DNA from: Peptoniphilus_A genitalis
GTDB lineage: Bacteria > Bacillota > Clostridia > Tissierellales > Peptoniphilaceae
Direction: 5' to 3' (one strand)
Length of the DNA: 64,000 bases
Assembly: GCF_949769225.1 (NCBI RefSeq)
Contig: NZ_CATKPB010000007.1
This document shows, in pieces, positions 51,459 through 60,169 of this stretch; the stretch's first letter is position 1, and the number at the start of each line of letters is the position of its first letter. The notes beneath the pieces are model-generated. The model did no database searches, was not told the DNA's origin, and worked only from the letters and a program-made list of their open reading frames with translations. The translations under genes and the position numbers were made by a program.

Positions 51459-52346
51459 TTAAAAGATAACTTTTTTTGAGACATACTCTTTTATGATTGA
51501 AGAAAGCTTGCAAGCAAACTCTTCTATCTTTGGATTTTTATATACGACAGTGATTGCTGAAAAGTCTCCATCAATTTCTATAAATTCACAATAAGAAGTT
51601 GAATTAATCATCTTAAGAGCTGACTCATAAATAAAAGTTACACCCTTATTGGCCCTAACCAAGCTTACAGAATTCATTATAGTGGATGTAATTTTAATAT
51701 TCTCAGGGTAGAAGTTCTTGGCTTTAAAGATGTCCTCTACGGACTTTCTTAGATTTTTTTCACGATTTAACAAGAAGAAGGTTTCCTTTGAGTAGTCCTC
51801 TAAAGAATTATTATCATCTTTATAAATAGACTTGGGAACCATTAAATAAATTTTGTCGTTTAAAACGTGAACAGATTGTAAGTTCTTGTTATTTATATTT
51901 CTGTTAGTTATAAATAAATCAATCTCATCTCTTAATAAGGCATCTTCGAAAGAAGTGGAATCATACTTAGTAAGACTCAACTCCAAGTTTGGATAAACTT
52001 CTATTAACCTAGGTACAATGTTTGGAATTATGTATTGAGACATAAAAGTCAAAGAACCTATCCTAATGTATGAATTATTTGAACTTTTGGATTCGTTTAT
52101 TTCTTTTAGCATTTCCATTTCTAAGTCTTGGAACTTATCTATGTAATCAAAAAGTATTTTGCCTTCTTGAGTTAAAGCTAGGGGAGACTTTGACCTATCA
52201 AAAATTACAAAGCCAATATTGTCTTCGATCCTCTTTAAAGTCCTACTTAGATTTGGTTGAGCAGTAAAAAGTTTTTGTGAAGCCCGGCTTATACTTCCAC
52301 ACTCTCTTATTGTTGTTAAAATTAAAAGACTTTTATGGTCTAACAC
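51459..52346 (-). CDS. LysR family transcriptional regulator
   Basis: 295 residues. N-terminal helix-turn-helix LLILTTIRECGSISRASQKL, FTAQPNLSRTLKRIEDNIGF, VIFDRS..LALTQEGKILFDY. A periplasmic-binding-protein-like effector domain follows from about 92 (YIRIGSLTFMSQYIIPNIVP). Divergent from the YfcC transporter/M20 hydrolase genes, which it most likely controls; the 173-base gap contains symmetric AT-rich sequence (ATATCATaaATCATATAT, 52365-52382) suited to a LysR site. Confidence 0.9.
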   Translation of the reverse strand: MLDHKSLLILTTIRECGSISRASQKLFTAQPNLSRTLKRIEDNIGFVIFDRSKSPLALTQEGKILFDYIDKFQDLEMEMLKEINESKSSNNSYIRIGSLTFMSQYIIPNIVPRLIEVYPNLELSLTKYDSTSFEDALLRDEIDLFITNRNINNKNLQSVHVLNDKIYLMVPKSIYKDDNNSLEDYSKETFFLLNREKNLRKSVEDIFKAKNFYPENIKITSTIMNSVSLVRANKGVTFIYESALKMINSTSYCEFIEIDGDFSAITVVYKNPKIEEFACKLSSIIKEYVSKKVIF

Positions 52347-52519
52347 TTATATCACCAAAGATATTATATCATAAATCATATATGGGGTATAGTAATTTAA
52401 GTATTTGCCGTAGTAAAGTCAAGAATGCTAAGATTTAAATATAGATATGAAAATGTTTACTCAAAAACTTTTCTATCAAAAACGTTAGAAGATTGTGTAA
52501 TTTAAAAAAGAGGTGTTTT

Positions 52520-53908
52520 ATGGAAAAAGTAAAAAAGAAAAAGGTTCCACATACTTTAGTAATTCTTATGATTATTATTTTATGTGCAGTTGCTCTAACT
52601 TGGATTATACCAGCTGGAGCTTATGAAAGGATTGAAAACGCACAAGGTGTAAAGGTAATTGATCCAGAAAGTTTTCATTATATTGAAAAGAGTCCAGTAA
52701 ATCCTTTAAAAATATTTAACATTAGTTTAGAAGGCTTTAAGGATGCAGTAACTTTAATATTTGTAATTTTATTCTCAGGAGCTTCCTTCCATGTAATCAC
52801 AATGAGTGGAGCTTTACAATCGCTAATAGGAGCTGTTTCTAAAAAGACAGAGAGTAAGGAATATCTTTTTATTCCAATACTAACTCTTATCTTTGGACTT
52901 ATTTGTACAACTCAAGGTGTAAATACCTTCATAGGATTCGCTCCAATTATGGTTATGATTGCTTTGGCAATGGGATTCGACTCTATAGTAGGAGCTTCAA
53001 TCATATTACTTGGTGGAGCTGTAGGATTTTCAACAGGAACTTTAAACGTTAATACAACAATAGTTGCTCAAGAAATTGCAGGATTAGCACCATACTCAGG
53101 TCTTTCCTACAGAGTTGTTTGCTTTATAGTTTTCTATATTGTTACAAACTTGTACTTAGTTAAGTATGCCCTAAATATTAAAAAGAATCCTGAACTAAGT
53201 CCTATGCATGAACTTGATAAGCTTAGAGTTAAGGATGTAGACTCTCACGATGAGTTTAACGCTCCAATGGATGCAAGAAAATGGGCAGTTATAATTTCGC
53301 TATTTGCTGCACTTGGACTTATTGTTTATGGTGGAGTAAAATTAAAATGGAAATTGGAAGAAACAGCAGTTGTATTTATTTGGTTATCAATAGTAGCAGG
53401 TTTTGCTGCTGGATTTACACCATCACAAATTGCAAAATATTTTGTTGAAGGTGCTAAAAAAATGGTAGGGGCAGCCCTAATAATTGGACTTGCAAGAACT
53501 GTTTCAGGAGTATTAGATGCTGGTAACATAATGGACACAAGTATCCACGCTATGTCAGGATGGCTTAACTTCTTCCCTCAATTTTTAAAGGGACCAATGA
53601 TGTTTATCATAAACTTAATAGTTAATATGTTTATAACTTCTGGAAGTGGACAAGCAGCTGCAATTATGCCAATATTTGCTCCTCTAGCTGATACTATTGG
53701 ACTTACAAGACAGACTGCAGTTTTAGCTTTTAACTTTGGAGATGGATTTTGCAACTATATCCTACCAACTTCAACAGCCCTAATGGGAATCTTGGGAGCA
53801 ACAGACATACCTTATGACAAATGGATGATGTTCATGGGGAAACTATTTGGAATTTGGATCCTAGTTGGTTCAATTATGATGATTGGGGCTCAAGTTATTA
53901 ACTTTTAA
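52520..53908 (+). CDS. YfcC family (C4-dicarboxylate/arginine-type) membrane transporter
   Basis: 462 residues from the ATG at 52520 (AAAGAGGTG upstream). About 12 helices. KVPHTLVILMIIILCAVALT..IIPAGAYER at the start and later GAVGFSTGTLNVNTTIVAQ and NMFITSGSGQAAAIMPIFAP are characteristic of the YfcC/DcuC-related family. Paired with an M20 amidohydrolase 21 bases downstream, so it probably imports the amino-acyl or peptide-like substrate that enzyme cleaves (inference). Confidence 0.85.
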   Translation: MEKVKKKKVPHTLVILMIIILCAVALTWIIPAGAYERIENAQGVKVIDPESFHYIEKSPVNPLKIFNISLEGFKDAVTLIFVILFSGASFHVITMSGALQSLIGAVSKKTESKEYLFIPILTLIFGLICTTQGVNTFIGFAPIMVMIALAMGFDSIVGASIILLGGAVGFSTGTLNVNTTIVAQEIAGLAPYSGLSYRVVCFIVFYIVTNLYLVKYALNIKKNPELSPMHELDKLRVKDVDSHDEFNAPMDARKWAVIISLFAALGLIVYGGVKLKWKLEETAVVFIWLSIVAGFAAGFTPSQIAKYFVEGAKKMVGAALIIGLARTVSGVLDAGNIMDTSIHAMSGWLNFFPQFLKGPMMFIINLIVNMFITSGSGQAAAIMPIFAPLADTIGLTRQTAVLAFNFGDGFCNYILPTSTALMGILGATDIPYDKWMMFMGKLFGIWILVGSIMMIGAQVINF

Positions 53909-53929
53909 AAAAATATTAAAAGGAGAAAA

Positions 53930-55093
53930 ATGAAAGACGTAATTATAAAGGAAATTGATAAAATAAAAAATAAATTATTTGAAATGTCAGATGAGATCTT
54001 TGAGCACCCAGAACTTTGCTTTAAAGAACACTTTGCAAGCAAAGTCTTAGAAGACTATCTTGAAGAAAATGGCTTTGAAGTTGAGAGAGGCTTAGGAAGT
54101 CTAGACACTGCCTTTCGAGCGAAGTATTCTAATGGAAATGCCAAGTACAACATAGGACTCTTATGCGAGTATGATGCACTTCCTATGGGTCATGGTTGCG
54201 GCCATCAAATGCAAGGCCCATCAATAATAGGAGCTGCCATAGCAGTAAAAAATGCAGTGAAAGACCTTCCCTTTAACCTAATTGTTTATGGAACACCTGC
54301 TGAAGAAGGCGGTGGGGGAAAAATGATTATGCTTAAAGAGGGTTACTTAAAAGATATTGACATAGCCCTTATGATGCATGGCGGACCAGCAACTCAAGTT
54401 GATGTTAAGTCTATGGCACTGTCATCAAGATTTGTAAAATTTTTTGGCAAATCATCTCACGCAGCCCTTAAACCAGAAGCAGGTAGATCAGCTTTTGATG
54501 CTCTTCTTCTAACCTTCCAAGGCGTAGAATTTTTAAGAGAACACGTGAAAGAAGATACGAGGATGCACTACACAGTTCAAACTCTTCCAGGACCAGCAAA
54601 TGTTGTTCCAAGTGAAGCAGAAGGTCACTTCTCACTTAGGTCTTACAACTCAAAGTATTTAGATGAAGTAGTGGAAAGGTTTGATAATATTGTAAAGGGT
54701 GCAGCCCTAATGACAGGAACGACTTATGAAATTAGAGAAGACAGAAGACTTGAATCAAAGATACCTGCCTATATCTTAAATGATTTAATAATGAAAAATG
54801 CTGAGGAACTTGGAGCTCCAAGAATAAAAGGAGCAAGAGAAAAGACAGGTTCAACAGATTTTGGAAATGTAACTTATATAATTCCAGGATCCTGTGCAAG
54901 GATAGCCTTTGTTCCAGAAGGAACAGCTTCCCACTCTCAAGAATTTTTAGACTTAGGTAAGAAAAAAGAAGCACACGACTGTGTTGAGTACGGTGCAAAG
55001 ATAATTGCTACAACAGTCTATGATCTAATAGAAGATCCTAGCCTAATCGAAAAAACTATAGAAGATTTTAAAGAATGCAAATCAAAGATGTAA
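53930..55093 (+). CDS. M20 family metallo-amidohydrolase (AbgB/HipO-like)
   Basis: 387 residues. HPELCFKEHFASKVLEDYLE at the start, then CEYDALPMGHGCGHQMQG, with the metal ligands Asp and His-x-x-His region, GTPAEEGGGGKMIMLKEGYL with the catalytic Glu pair, MMHGG, and the late PGSCARIAFVPEGTASHSQE carrying a further metal His. Related enzymes cleave N-acyl amino acids or p-aminobenzoyl-glutamate. AAGGAGA before the ATG. Last gene of the LysR-controlled pair. Confidence 0.88.
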   Translation: MKDVIIKEIDKIKNKLFEMSDEIFEHPELCFKEHFASKVLEDYLEENGFEVERGLGSLDTAFRAKYSNGNAKYNIGLLCEYDALPMGHGCGHQMQGPSIIGAAIAVKNAVKDLPFNLIVYGTPAEEGGGGKMIMLKEGYLKDIDIALMMHGGPATQVDVKSMALSSRFVKFFGKSSHAALKPEAGRSAFDALLLTFQGVEFLREHVKEDTRMHYTVQTLPGPANVVPSEAEGHFSLRSYNSKYLDEVVERFDNIVKGAALMTGTTYEIREDRRLESKIPAYILNDLIMKNAEELGAPRIKGAREKTGSTDFGNVTYIIPGSCARIAFVPEGTASHSQEFLDLGKKKEAHDCVEYGAKIIATTVYDLIEDPSLIEKTIEDFKECKSKM

Positions 55094-55097
55094 AATG

Positions 55098-55126
55098 AAA
55101 TCCCCTTTTTATCGAGGGGATTTTTT
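55098..55126 (+). terminator. terminator after the M20 gene
   Basis: AAATCCCC/GGGGATTT arms with T6. Confidence 0.85.
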
Positions 55127-55133
55127 AATACAA

Positions 55134-55175
55134 AAAAAAGTCCCCCTAAGGGAACTTTTAAGAATTAATTATGAA
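55134..55175. repeat. 42-bp direct repeat, right copy
   Basis: Partner of 51403-51444 with one mismatch. Here it is in its natural place: last codons and terminator of the zinc-ribbon gene. The two copies are 3731 bp apart and enclose lysR, the transporter and the hydrolase. Confidence 0.85.
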
Positions 55176-55559
55176 CTTGTTGCCACATGACTTGCAAGTA
55201 ACTCTTATTTTGCCCTTGCCTCTTGGGACCTTCATCTTTAACTTGCATGAAGGGCACTTGATGTACTTGTAAGTCTTCCTATTGTCGTACCTAGTCTTGG
55301 AAGTGAAGACCTTCCTCCTAAGTGGCTCAACGCTATCTAAGAATTTTTGATTTTCTTTGTACCTTGCGTTGATGTCGCGAGAGAAGATCCTGTAATAGGA
55401 ATAAATTATAAGCACAAGGGCAACAGTTGGTAGGCTTGCCTTCTTTACGAAGAGATTAACTATCAAGAGGACAAGAGCTAGGGAAGTGATGAACCTGCCC
55501 AATTGATCTTGACCATACCTGCCCACCATAAACTGTCTAAACTTTTCTTTGATTTGCAA
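55158..55559 (-). CDS. small membrane protein with C-terminal zinc ribbon
   Basis: 133 residues. Two hydrophobic helices (about 22-38 and 42-58), a basic linker (RIFSRDINARYKENQKFLDS), then a zinc ribbon CPSCKLKMKVPRGKGKIRV-TCKSCG near the end. The ribbon resembles MJ0042-type motifs of membrane-associated proteins. Family function unknown. Next to the dehydrogenase gene on the same strand. Confidence 0.8.
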   Translation of the reverse strand: MQIKEKFRQFMVGRYGQDQLGRFITSLALVLLIVNLFVKKASLPTVALVLIIYSYYRIFSRDINARYKENQKFLDSVEPLRRKVFTSKTRYDNRKTYKYIKCPSCKLKMKVPRGKGKIRVTCKSCGNKFIINS

Positions 55560-55587
55560 AAAATCAACTCTTTCTAATTTTATAATC

Positions 55588-56517
55588 TTATAGGTCTAAC
55601 TTTGCAATATGATCCTTGATTACTCCAGCTGTCTTTTTAAGTCTACCCAATTCTTCGTCAGTTAAGTCAAGCTCAAACTTTTCTTCGATACCATCTTTGC
55701 CAACCCTAATAGGAGTTGAGATGTATAAGTCATTGAGTCCGTAGTGTCCTTCCATTAAACAAGAAGCCTTTAGGACAATTTTTTCGTCATTGACAATTGC
55801 TTGGATTATATTGTTAACAGTGTTGCCAATACCATATTGAGTTGAGCCCTTGCCCTTGAAGATGTCCCAGCCACGACGACGAGTGTCATCTTCAACTTGG
55901 TCCTTGTCGAAGTCCTTAAATAGTTCTGGGTGAGTTTCTTTGTACTTATCAAGAGGCATAGAGTCAATCATAACTTGTGACCAAGGGACAAATTGACTTT
56001 CGCCATGTTCGCCAAGTACAGTAGCGTTAACAGACTTTGGAGAGATGCCAAGCTTATTTGCAATTACAACTTGGAGTCTTGCAGAGTCCAAAAATGTTCC
56101 TGAACCAATAACTCTTGAGTCATCAAAGCCAGAAACTTTATAAACTTCGTAAGTAATAATGTCTACAGGGTTTGTTACAACGACAAAAATTCCCTTGAAG
56201 CCAGCGTCAACGATTTTTCTTACGTAACTTGCAACTTCCTTATTGTTTAATTCAAGCTCGTGAAGTCTATCTTCTTCAGGGATCTTGCCAGAGCAAATTA
56301 CAACTACATCACGGTCGCCCATATCTTCATACTCGCCAGCTTTAAACTTAACATCCTTTGGATAGAAAAGTCTTCCGTCGTTTAAGTCAATGGCTTGTGA
56401 GATTGCCTTTTCTTTAATGACATCATTAATAATAATGTCAGATGCAATACCTCTCATGGCAGAAGTGTATGCCACGATTTCGCCAACAGCTCCAGCTCCA
56501 ATAATACCTAATTTCAT
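55588..56517 (-). CDS. ldh: L-lactate / L-2-hydroxyacid dehydrogenase
   Basis: 309 residues, NAD-dependent lactate/malate dehydrogenase family. GIIGAGAVGE at 4-13; NPVDIITYEVYKVSGFDDSR; GTFLDSARLQ with Arg147; VLGEHGESQFVPWS with catalytic His171. The specificity loop reads SGKIPEEDR (76-84) where lactate dehydrogenases have ANQKPGETR, so the usual Gln is replaced. That pattern is nearer L-2-hydroxyisocaproate dehydrogenases. Either reduces 2-oxoacids to regenerate NAD in fermentation; substrate is unsettled. Confidence 0.88.
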   Translation of the reverse strand: MKLGIIGAGAVGEIVAYTSAMRGIASDIIINDVIKEKAISQAIDLNDGRLFYPKDVKFKAGEYEDMGDRDVVVICSGKIPEEDRLHELELNNKEVASYVRKIVDAGFKGIFVVVTNPVDIITYEVYKVSGFDDSRVIGSGTFLDSARLQVVIANKLGISPKSVNATVLGEHGESQFVPWSQVMIDSMPLDKYKETHPELFKDFDKDQVEDDTRRRGWDIFKGKGSTQYGIGNTVNNIIQAIVNDEKIVLKASCLMEGHYGLNDLYISTPIRVGKDGIEEKFELDLTDEELGRLKKTAGVIKDHIAKLDL

Positions 56518-56780
56518 CTTTATTCCTCCTCAGTGTCCTCATGGGACAAATTTAATAAGAAGATTTTTGACTTCTTATTAATACCATATTATAGTACAGT
56601 AAAATCTAAAAGGAAATAAAAAAGTAAATTTACTAAGCCTTTACAGAGAAAAATAAAAATAAAAATATAAAATTATAAATTTCTGTAGCTTTTTTTAAAT
56701 TCAACTGTTATAATAAAGAAGCACTTGAAAGAGGGAGAAAAATTCCTCTAAAAAATATTTTAAAAACTTTTTAAAAAGTA

Positions 56781-56809
56781 TTGACAAGATATTAAAAAGT
56801 GCGTATAAT
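56781..56809 (+). promoter_or_regulatory. tRNA-Leu promoter
   Basis: TTGACA (56781-56786), 17-base spacer, TATAAT (56804-56809). Confidence 0.9.
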
Positions 56810-56832
56810 AAGTTTTGTTGTTAAAACTTCAT

Positions 56833-56916
56833 GCGGGAATGGCGGAATTGGCAGACGCGCTAGACTTAGGATCTAGTTCCAACGGAGTGGGGGTTCAAGT
56901 CCTCTTTCCCGCACCA
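56833..56916 (+). tRNA. tRNA-Leu (anticodon TAG)
   Basis: Acceptor GCGGGAA/TTCCCGC, D arm GGCGGAATTGGCAGACGC, anticodon loop ACTTAGGA within CTAGA/TCTAG stem (anticodon TAG), class II variable arm (TTCCAACGGAGTGG region), T arm GGTTCAAGTCC, encoded CCA. Decodes CTA/CTG. Confidence 0.97.
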
Positions 56917-56923
56917 ACATTAA

Positions 56924-56952
56924 GCACACGATTTATGTCGTGTGTTTTTTTT
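56924..56952 (+). terminator. terminator after tRNA-Leu
   Basis: CACACGA/TCGTGTG hairpin with T8. Confidence 0.85.
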
Positions 56953-56981
56953 GTGTCCGTTTTTATAAACAAAATCTTTAC

Positions 56982-57015
56982 AAAAAAATCTGTTGGTTTT
57001 TATTTCCAACAGATT
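56982..57015 (-). terminator. terminator after the Fic gene
   Basis: AATCTGTTGG/CCAACAGATT perfect arms, with T7 on the minus strand. Confidence 0.85.
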
Positions 57016-57018
57016 AAT

Positions 57019-57588
57019 TTATTTCTTATCTAAATTTTCAATATCATACTTATAAAGGTCTTCATAATAATAAGAATTTTGAATGCCACGCATATAAACC
57101 TGCCTGCTATCTATGTCTTTGGTCAAGGCCTCTCTTAACAAGTGCCTTATTTCTAAAGAATTAACAGGGGACCTTTCCATGGCACTTAGGTATTGAAACT
57201 TGTCAACCTTGGACCAGTCCACGCAAAGCTTTAAGTTTTTCTTTAAGATCAAGTCCAACCAAATTCTAGTGGCACGACCGTTGCCCTCTCTAAAGGGATG
57301 AGCCACATTCATTTCCACATACTTTTCTATTATCTCATCAAAATTATCTTCAGGCATCTTTTCAATTATTTTTAAATTATCTCTTAAAAATAAAAGAGGA
57401 GCAAATCTAAAATTTCCCTTTGAAATATTTACATCTCTTATCTCGCCAGCAAAATCAAAAATATCTTGAAATAAATATTTGTGAATTTCTTGTAGACCCT
57501 TAAGGCTTCCAACTTCAAATGTATTTATTAACTTTTTGTCCCAGAGTTCAATTAATCGCTTCTTTGATAGCAACTCTTCATCCTTCAT
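57019..57588 (-). CDS. Fic/Doc family protein, class III
   Basis: 189 residues, all helical. FAGEIRDVNISKGNFRFAP is the flap; VAHPFREGNGRATRIW holds the complete active site (His97, GNGRxxR) for transferring AMP from ATP to a target hydroxyl. The C-terminal SYYYED (172-177) resembles the SxxxE(G/N) inhibitory helix of class III Fic proteins, so activity is probably self-repressed and released on oligomer dissociation. No antitoxin partner adjacent, in line with class III. Confidence 0.9.
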   Translation of the reverse strand: MKDEELLSKKRLIELWDKKLINTFEVGSLKGLQEIHKYLFQDIFDFAGEIRDVNISKGNFRFAPLLFLRDNLKIIEKMPEDNFDEIIEKYVEMNVAHPFREGNGRATRIWLDLILKKNLKLCVDWSKVDKFQYLSAMERSPVNSLEIRHLLREALTKDIDSRQVYMRGIQNSYYYEDLYKYDIENLDKK

Positions 57589-57728
57589 TGAATCACCCCT
57601 TAAGTTTTACTTTATAATTATTCTACAACATATAAAAATCAAAGCAAAAAATATTTACAATTATTTTACATTTACAAATTCATACAAAAAAAGAAAATTT
57701 ATCGAGTATAATATGTGAGGGAGGACTT

Positions 57729-59174
57729 ATGAAAAAAACTTTTAAAATAATTTTTGGACTACTACTAATTTTAATAATTTCTATATACATAGGAGGACTT
57801 TTCTTCTTCACTAACAGGTACATGCCAAGGACCTACATCAATGGAAGAGACTTTGGGCTTGTAAAAAAATCTGAACTCAAAAAGACCTACGAGGACCTTT
57901 CAAGAAACTTTGAACTTGAAATCATCTCCAAGGACAAAAACTTAAATGACAAGATCGCTGCCAAGGACTTTGGATATGTTGACTCTATAGGAAGTGAATC
58001 TATAGACCAGACAGCCTTCTATTGGCCAGTGGCATCTCTTGTGCCAAAGCACTACAAGGTTGACCGTGACCTAAAGTTTGATGCAGAAGCCTTAGATGAA
58101 AAAATAAATAAACTTAAACCAGTAATGGGACAAAAGGACCACTCACAAGATGCAAAAGTCATCTTTGAAGATGGGGAATTTAAAATCCAAGATGAAATCC
58201 ACGGCAACTTTATAAAGATGGATGAATTTAAAAATTCCATCCTAGGTCACTTTGGAGACTTGAAGGGAGAACTTGACCTTGCAGGAGAAAACCTCTACCA
58301 AGAACCAAAGATTACTAAGGATTCAGAATATATAAAAAATCAACTTGCTTCTTATAAAGACGTCTACAAGAAAAAAATAATTTTTGACTTTGACGATAGG
58401 AAGGAAGAGGTGACAGGTCAAGGCATAATTGCCATCTACTCCAAGGCTGATGACGGAACCCTTGCCCTTGACGAAGAGAAACTAAAACACTTTGTAGAAA
58501 GACTTGCTGCCAAGTACGACACTTACAGAACAAGCAGAATCTTTAACTCAACAGGACTTGGCCTCATGAAAGTCGATGGAGGCATCTACGGTTGGCTAAC
58601 AGATAGGAAGGCTACAAGAGAAAAAATAAAAGAAGCCCTTGCGAAAGAAGAACCAGTTACAATAAAGCCAGCCTACAGGCAAGATGCAGTGTCAAGAAAA
58701 GTTGACGACGTTGGCAAGACCTACATCGAAGTAGACCTTGCAAGACAAAAACTTTGGTACTACAAGGACGGAGTCTTACAACTTGAAACCAATGTTGTAA
58801 CAGGTAACCCAACCAAAGGCAACGGAACACCAACAGGCACTGACAGGATTTGGTCTCGTGAAAGAGATAGGTACCTAACAGGAGAAACCTACCGTTCAAA
58901 AGTTTCTTACTGGGCACCAATCAACTGGTCCGGAGTGGGTCTTCACGATGCATCATGGAGATCAAGCTTTGGCGGAAACATCTACAAGTCAGGTGGATCT
59001 CATGGCTGCGTAAACATACCAGTTCCAGTTATGAAAAACCTATTTCCACAAACCTTTACGGGCATGCCAGTTATAGTTTATAACTCAGCGACTCAAAGAG
59101 TTAATAATGCTGGTGGGGGACAAGTAGTAGTTGGTCAACAACCACAAGCGCCACAACAAGCTCAAGGACAATAA
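57729..59174 (+). CDS. L,D-transpeptidase (YkuD) with peptidoglycan-binding domain
   Basis: 481 residues. N-terminal signal anchor (KIIFGLLLILIISIYIGGLF), a PG_binding_4-type middle region (about 35-330), then the YkuD domain: TYIEVDLARQKLWYYKDGVL, NPTKGNGTPTGTD, GVGLHDASWRSSFG, SGGSHGCVNIP with catalytic Cys427. A Gln/Pro-rich tail ends the protein. Makes 3-3 cross-links or attaches proteins to peptidoglycan outside the membrane. GGGAGG before the ATG. Confidence 0.93.
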   Translation: MKKTFKIIFGLLLILIISIYIGGLFFFTNRYMPRTYINGRDFGLVKKSELKKTYEDLSRNFELEIISKDKNLNDKIAAKDFGYVDSIGSESIDQTAFYWPVASLVPKHYKVDRDLKFDAEALDEKINKLKPVMGQKDHSQDAKVIFEDGEFKIQDEIHGNFIKMDEFKNSILGHFGDLKGELDLAGENLYQEPKITKDSEYIKNQLASYKDVYKKKIIFDFDDRKEEVTGQGIIAIYSKADDGTLALDEEKLKHFVERLAAKYDTYRTSRIFNSTGLGLMKVDGGIYGWLTDRKATREKIKEALAKEEPVTIKPAYRQDAVSRKVDDVGKTYIEVDLARQKLWYYKDGVLQLETNVVTGNPTKGNGTPTGTDRIWSRERDRYLTGETYRSKVSYWAPINWSGVGLHDASWRSSFGGNIYKSGGSHGCVNIPVPVMKNLFPQTFTGMPVIVYNSATQRVNNAGGGQVVVGQQPQAPQQAQGQ

Positions 59175-59283
59175 AAATTAATTACAAAGGCAAATTGATA
59201 ATTAATATAAATTAAGTCCACATAAAGCTTGAAAAAAATTTAACAAGTGATATAATAAAAACAAGAAATAAATAAATATTTTA

Positions 59284-59424
59284 AATCTTCAGGGAAGGGT
59301 GCAAATCCCAACCGGCGGTAAAGTCCGCGAGCGCAAGCCGAATTGGTGTAATTCCAATACCGACAGTAAAGTCTGGATGAGAGAATGATTTAAACTTTCA
59401 CGCCCCGAAGGTTCGGGGTTTTTT
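59284..59424 (+). ncRNA. FMN riboswitch (RFN element) with terminator
   Basis: Classic conserved blocks: ATCTTCAGGGAAGGGTGCAA (59285-59304), CCCAACCGGCGGTAAAG, CCGACAGTAAAGTCTGGATG, GAGAGAA (to about 59391). Expression platform: hairpin CCCCGAA/TTCGGGG with T6 (59403-59424). When FMN binds, the downstream riboflavin transporter gene should be shut off. Confidence 0.97.
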
Positions 59425-59445
59425 CATGCCCCAACAGGAGGTAAA

Positions 59446-60051
59446 ATGAATAAAGTAAATTCAAGTTCAATGATACGAACAAAAGACATGACAAAAATAG
59501 GAATGCTATCAGTAATTGGTTTTATACTAATGTATTTTCAACTACCACTTACCTTTGTAGCACCACCCTTTATGAAGCTAGACATCTCAGACCTACCAGT
59601 ACTAATGGGGGCCTTCACAATGGGACCAGCCTACGGCATCATAATCGCAGCCCTAAAAAACATAATGCACATAATCTTTAAGGGCACAATGACAGCAGGA
59701 GTTGGCGAACTATCCAACTTCATCATCTCATCAACCTTTGCCTTCGTGTCAGCCTACTTCTATAGAAGACACAAGACATACAAGGGAGCAATAATCTCCT
59801 TGACACTAGGAGTACTTGCCATGACAACACTTGCAATGATCTCCAACTACTTCGTAGTATTCCCACTATACGGCAAAGTAATGCCAATGGAAGCAATCAT
59901 AGGAATGGGCGCAGCAATCACATCAAAAATTACAGGCCTATTCACAATGATGATCTACTCAGTCCTACCTTTTAACCTAATAAAAGGATTCACAACATCA
60001 GCAGTGATGATGTTAGTATACAAAAGAGTCTCACCACTCTTCAAAAACTAA
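59446..60051 (+). CDS. ribU: riboflavin ECF transporter S component
   Basis: 201 residues, six helices. LQ-type start MIRTKDMTKIGMLSVIGFIL, FVAPPFMKLDISDLPVLMGA, GPAYGIIIAALKNIMHIIF, GELSNFIISSTFAFVSAYFY are typical of RibU. Directly controlled by an FMN riboswitch, confirming riboflavin as substrate. AGGAGGTAAA before the ATG. Codon choice (many C-ending codons) differs from most neighbours. Confidence 0.95.
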   Translation: MNKVNSSSMIRTKDMTKIGMLSVIGFILMYFQLPLTFVAPPFMKLDISDLPVLMGAFTMGPAYGIIIAALKNIMHIIFKGTMTAGVGELSNFIISSTFAFVSAYFYRRHKTYKGAIISLTLGVLAMTTLAMISNYFVVFPLYGKVMPMEAIIGMGAAITSKITGLFTMMIYSVLPFNLIKGFTTSAVMMLVYKRVSPLFKN

Positions 60052-60080
60052 ATAAAAAAGATTAAAGATAAGATAAAAGA

Positions 60081-60111
60081 GCAAGCTGTCGCAAGGCAGC
60101 TTGTTTTTTTT
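60081..60111 (+). terminator. terminator after ribU
   Basis: CAAGCTGTC/GGCAGCTTG hairpin (one wobble), loop GCAA, T8. Confidence 0.85.
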
Positions 60112-60169
60112 ATCCAATATAATATAATTTACAAAGAAAACATTTTAAAATTACAAAGAGAGGTAGAAA

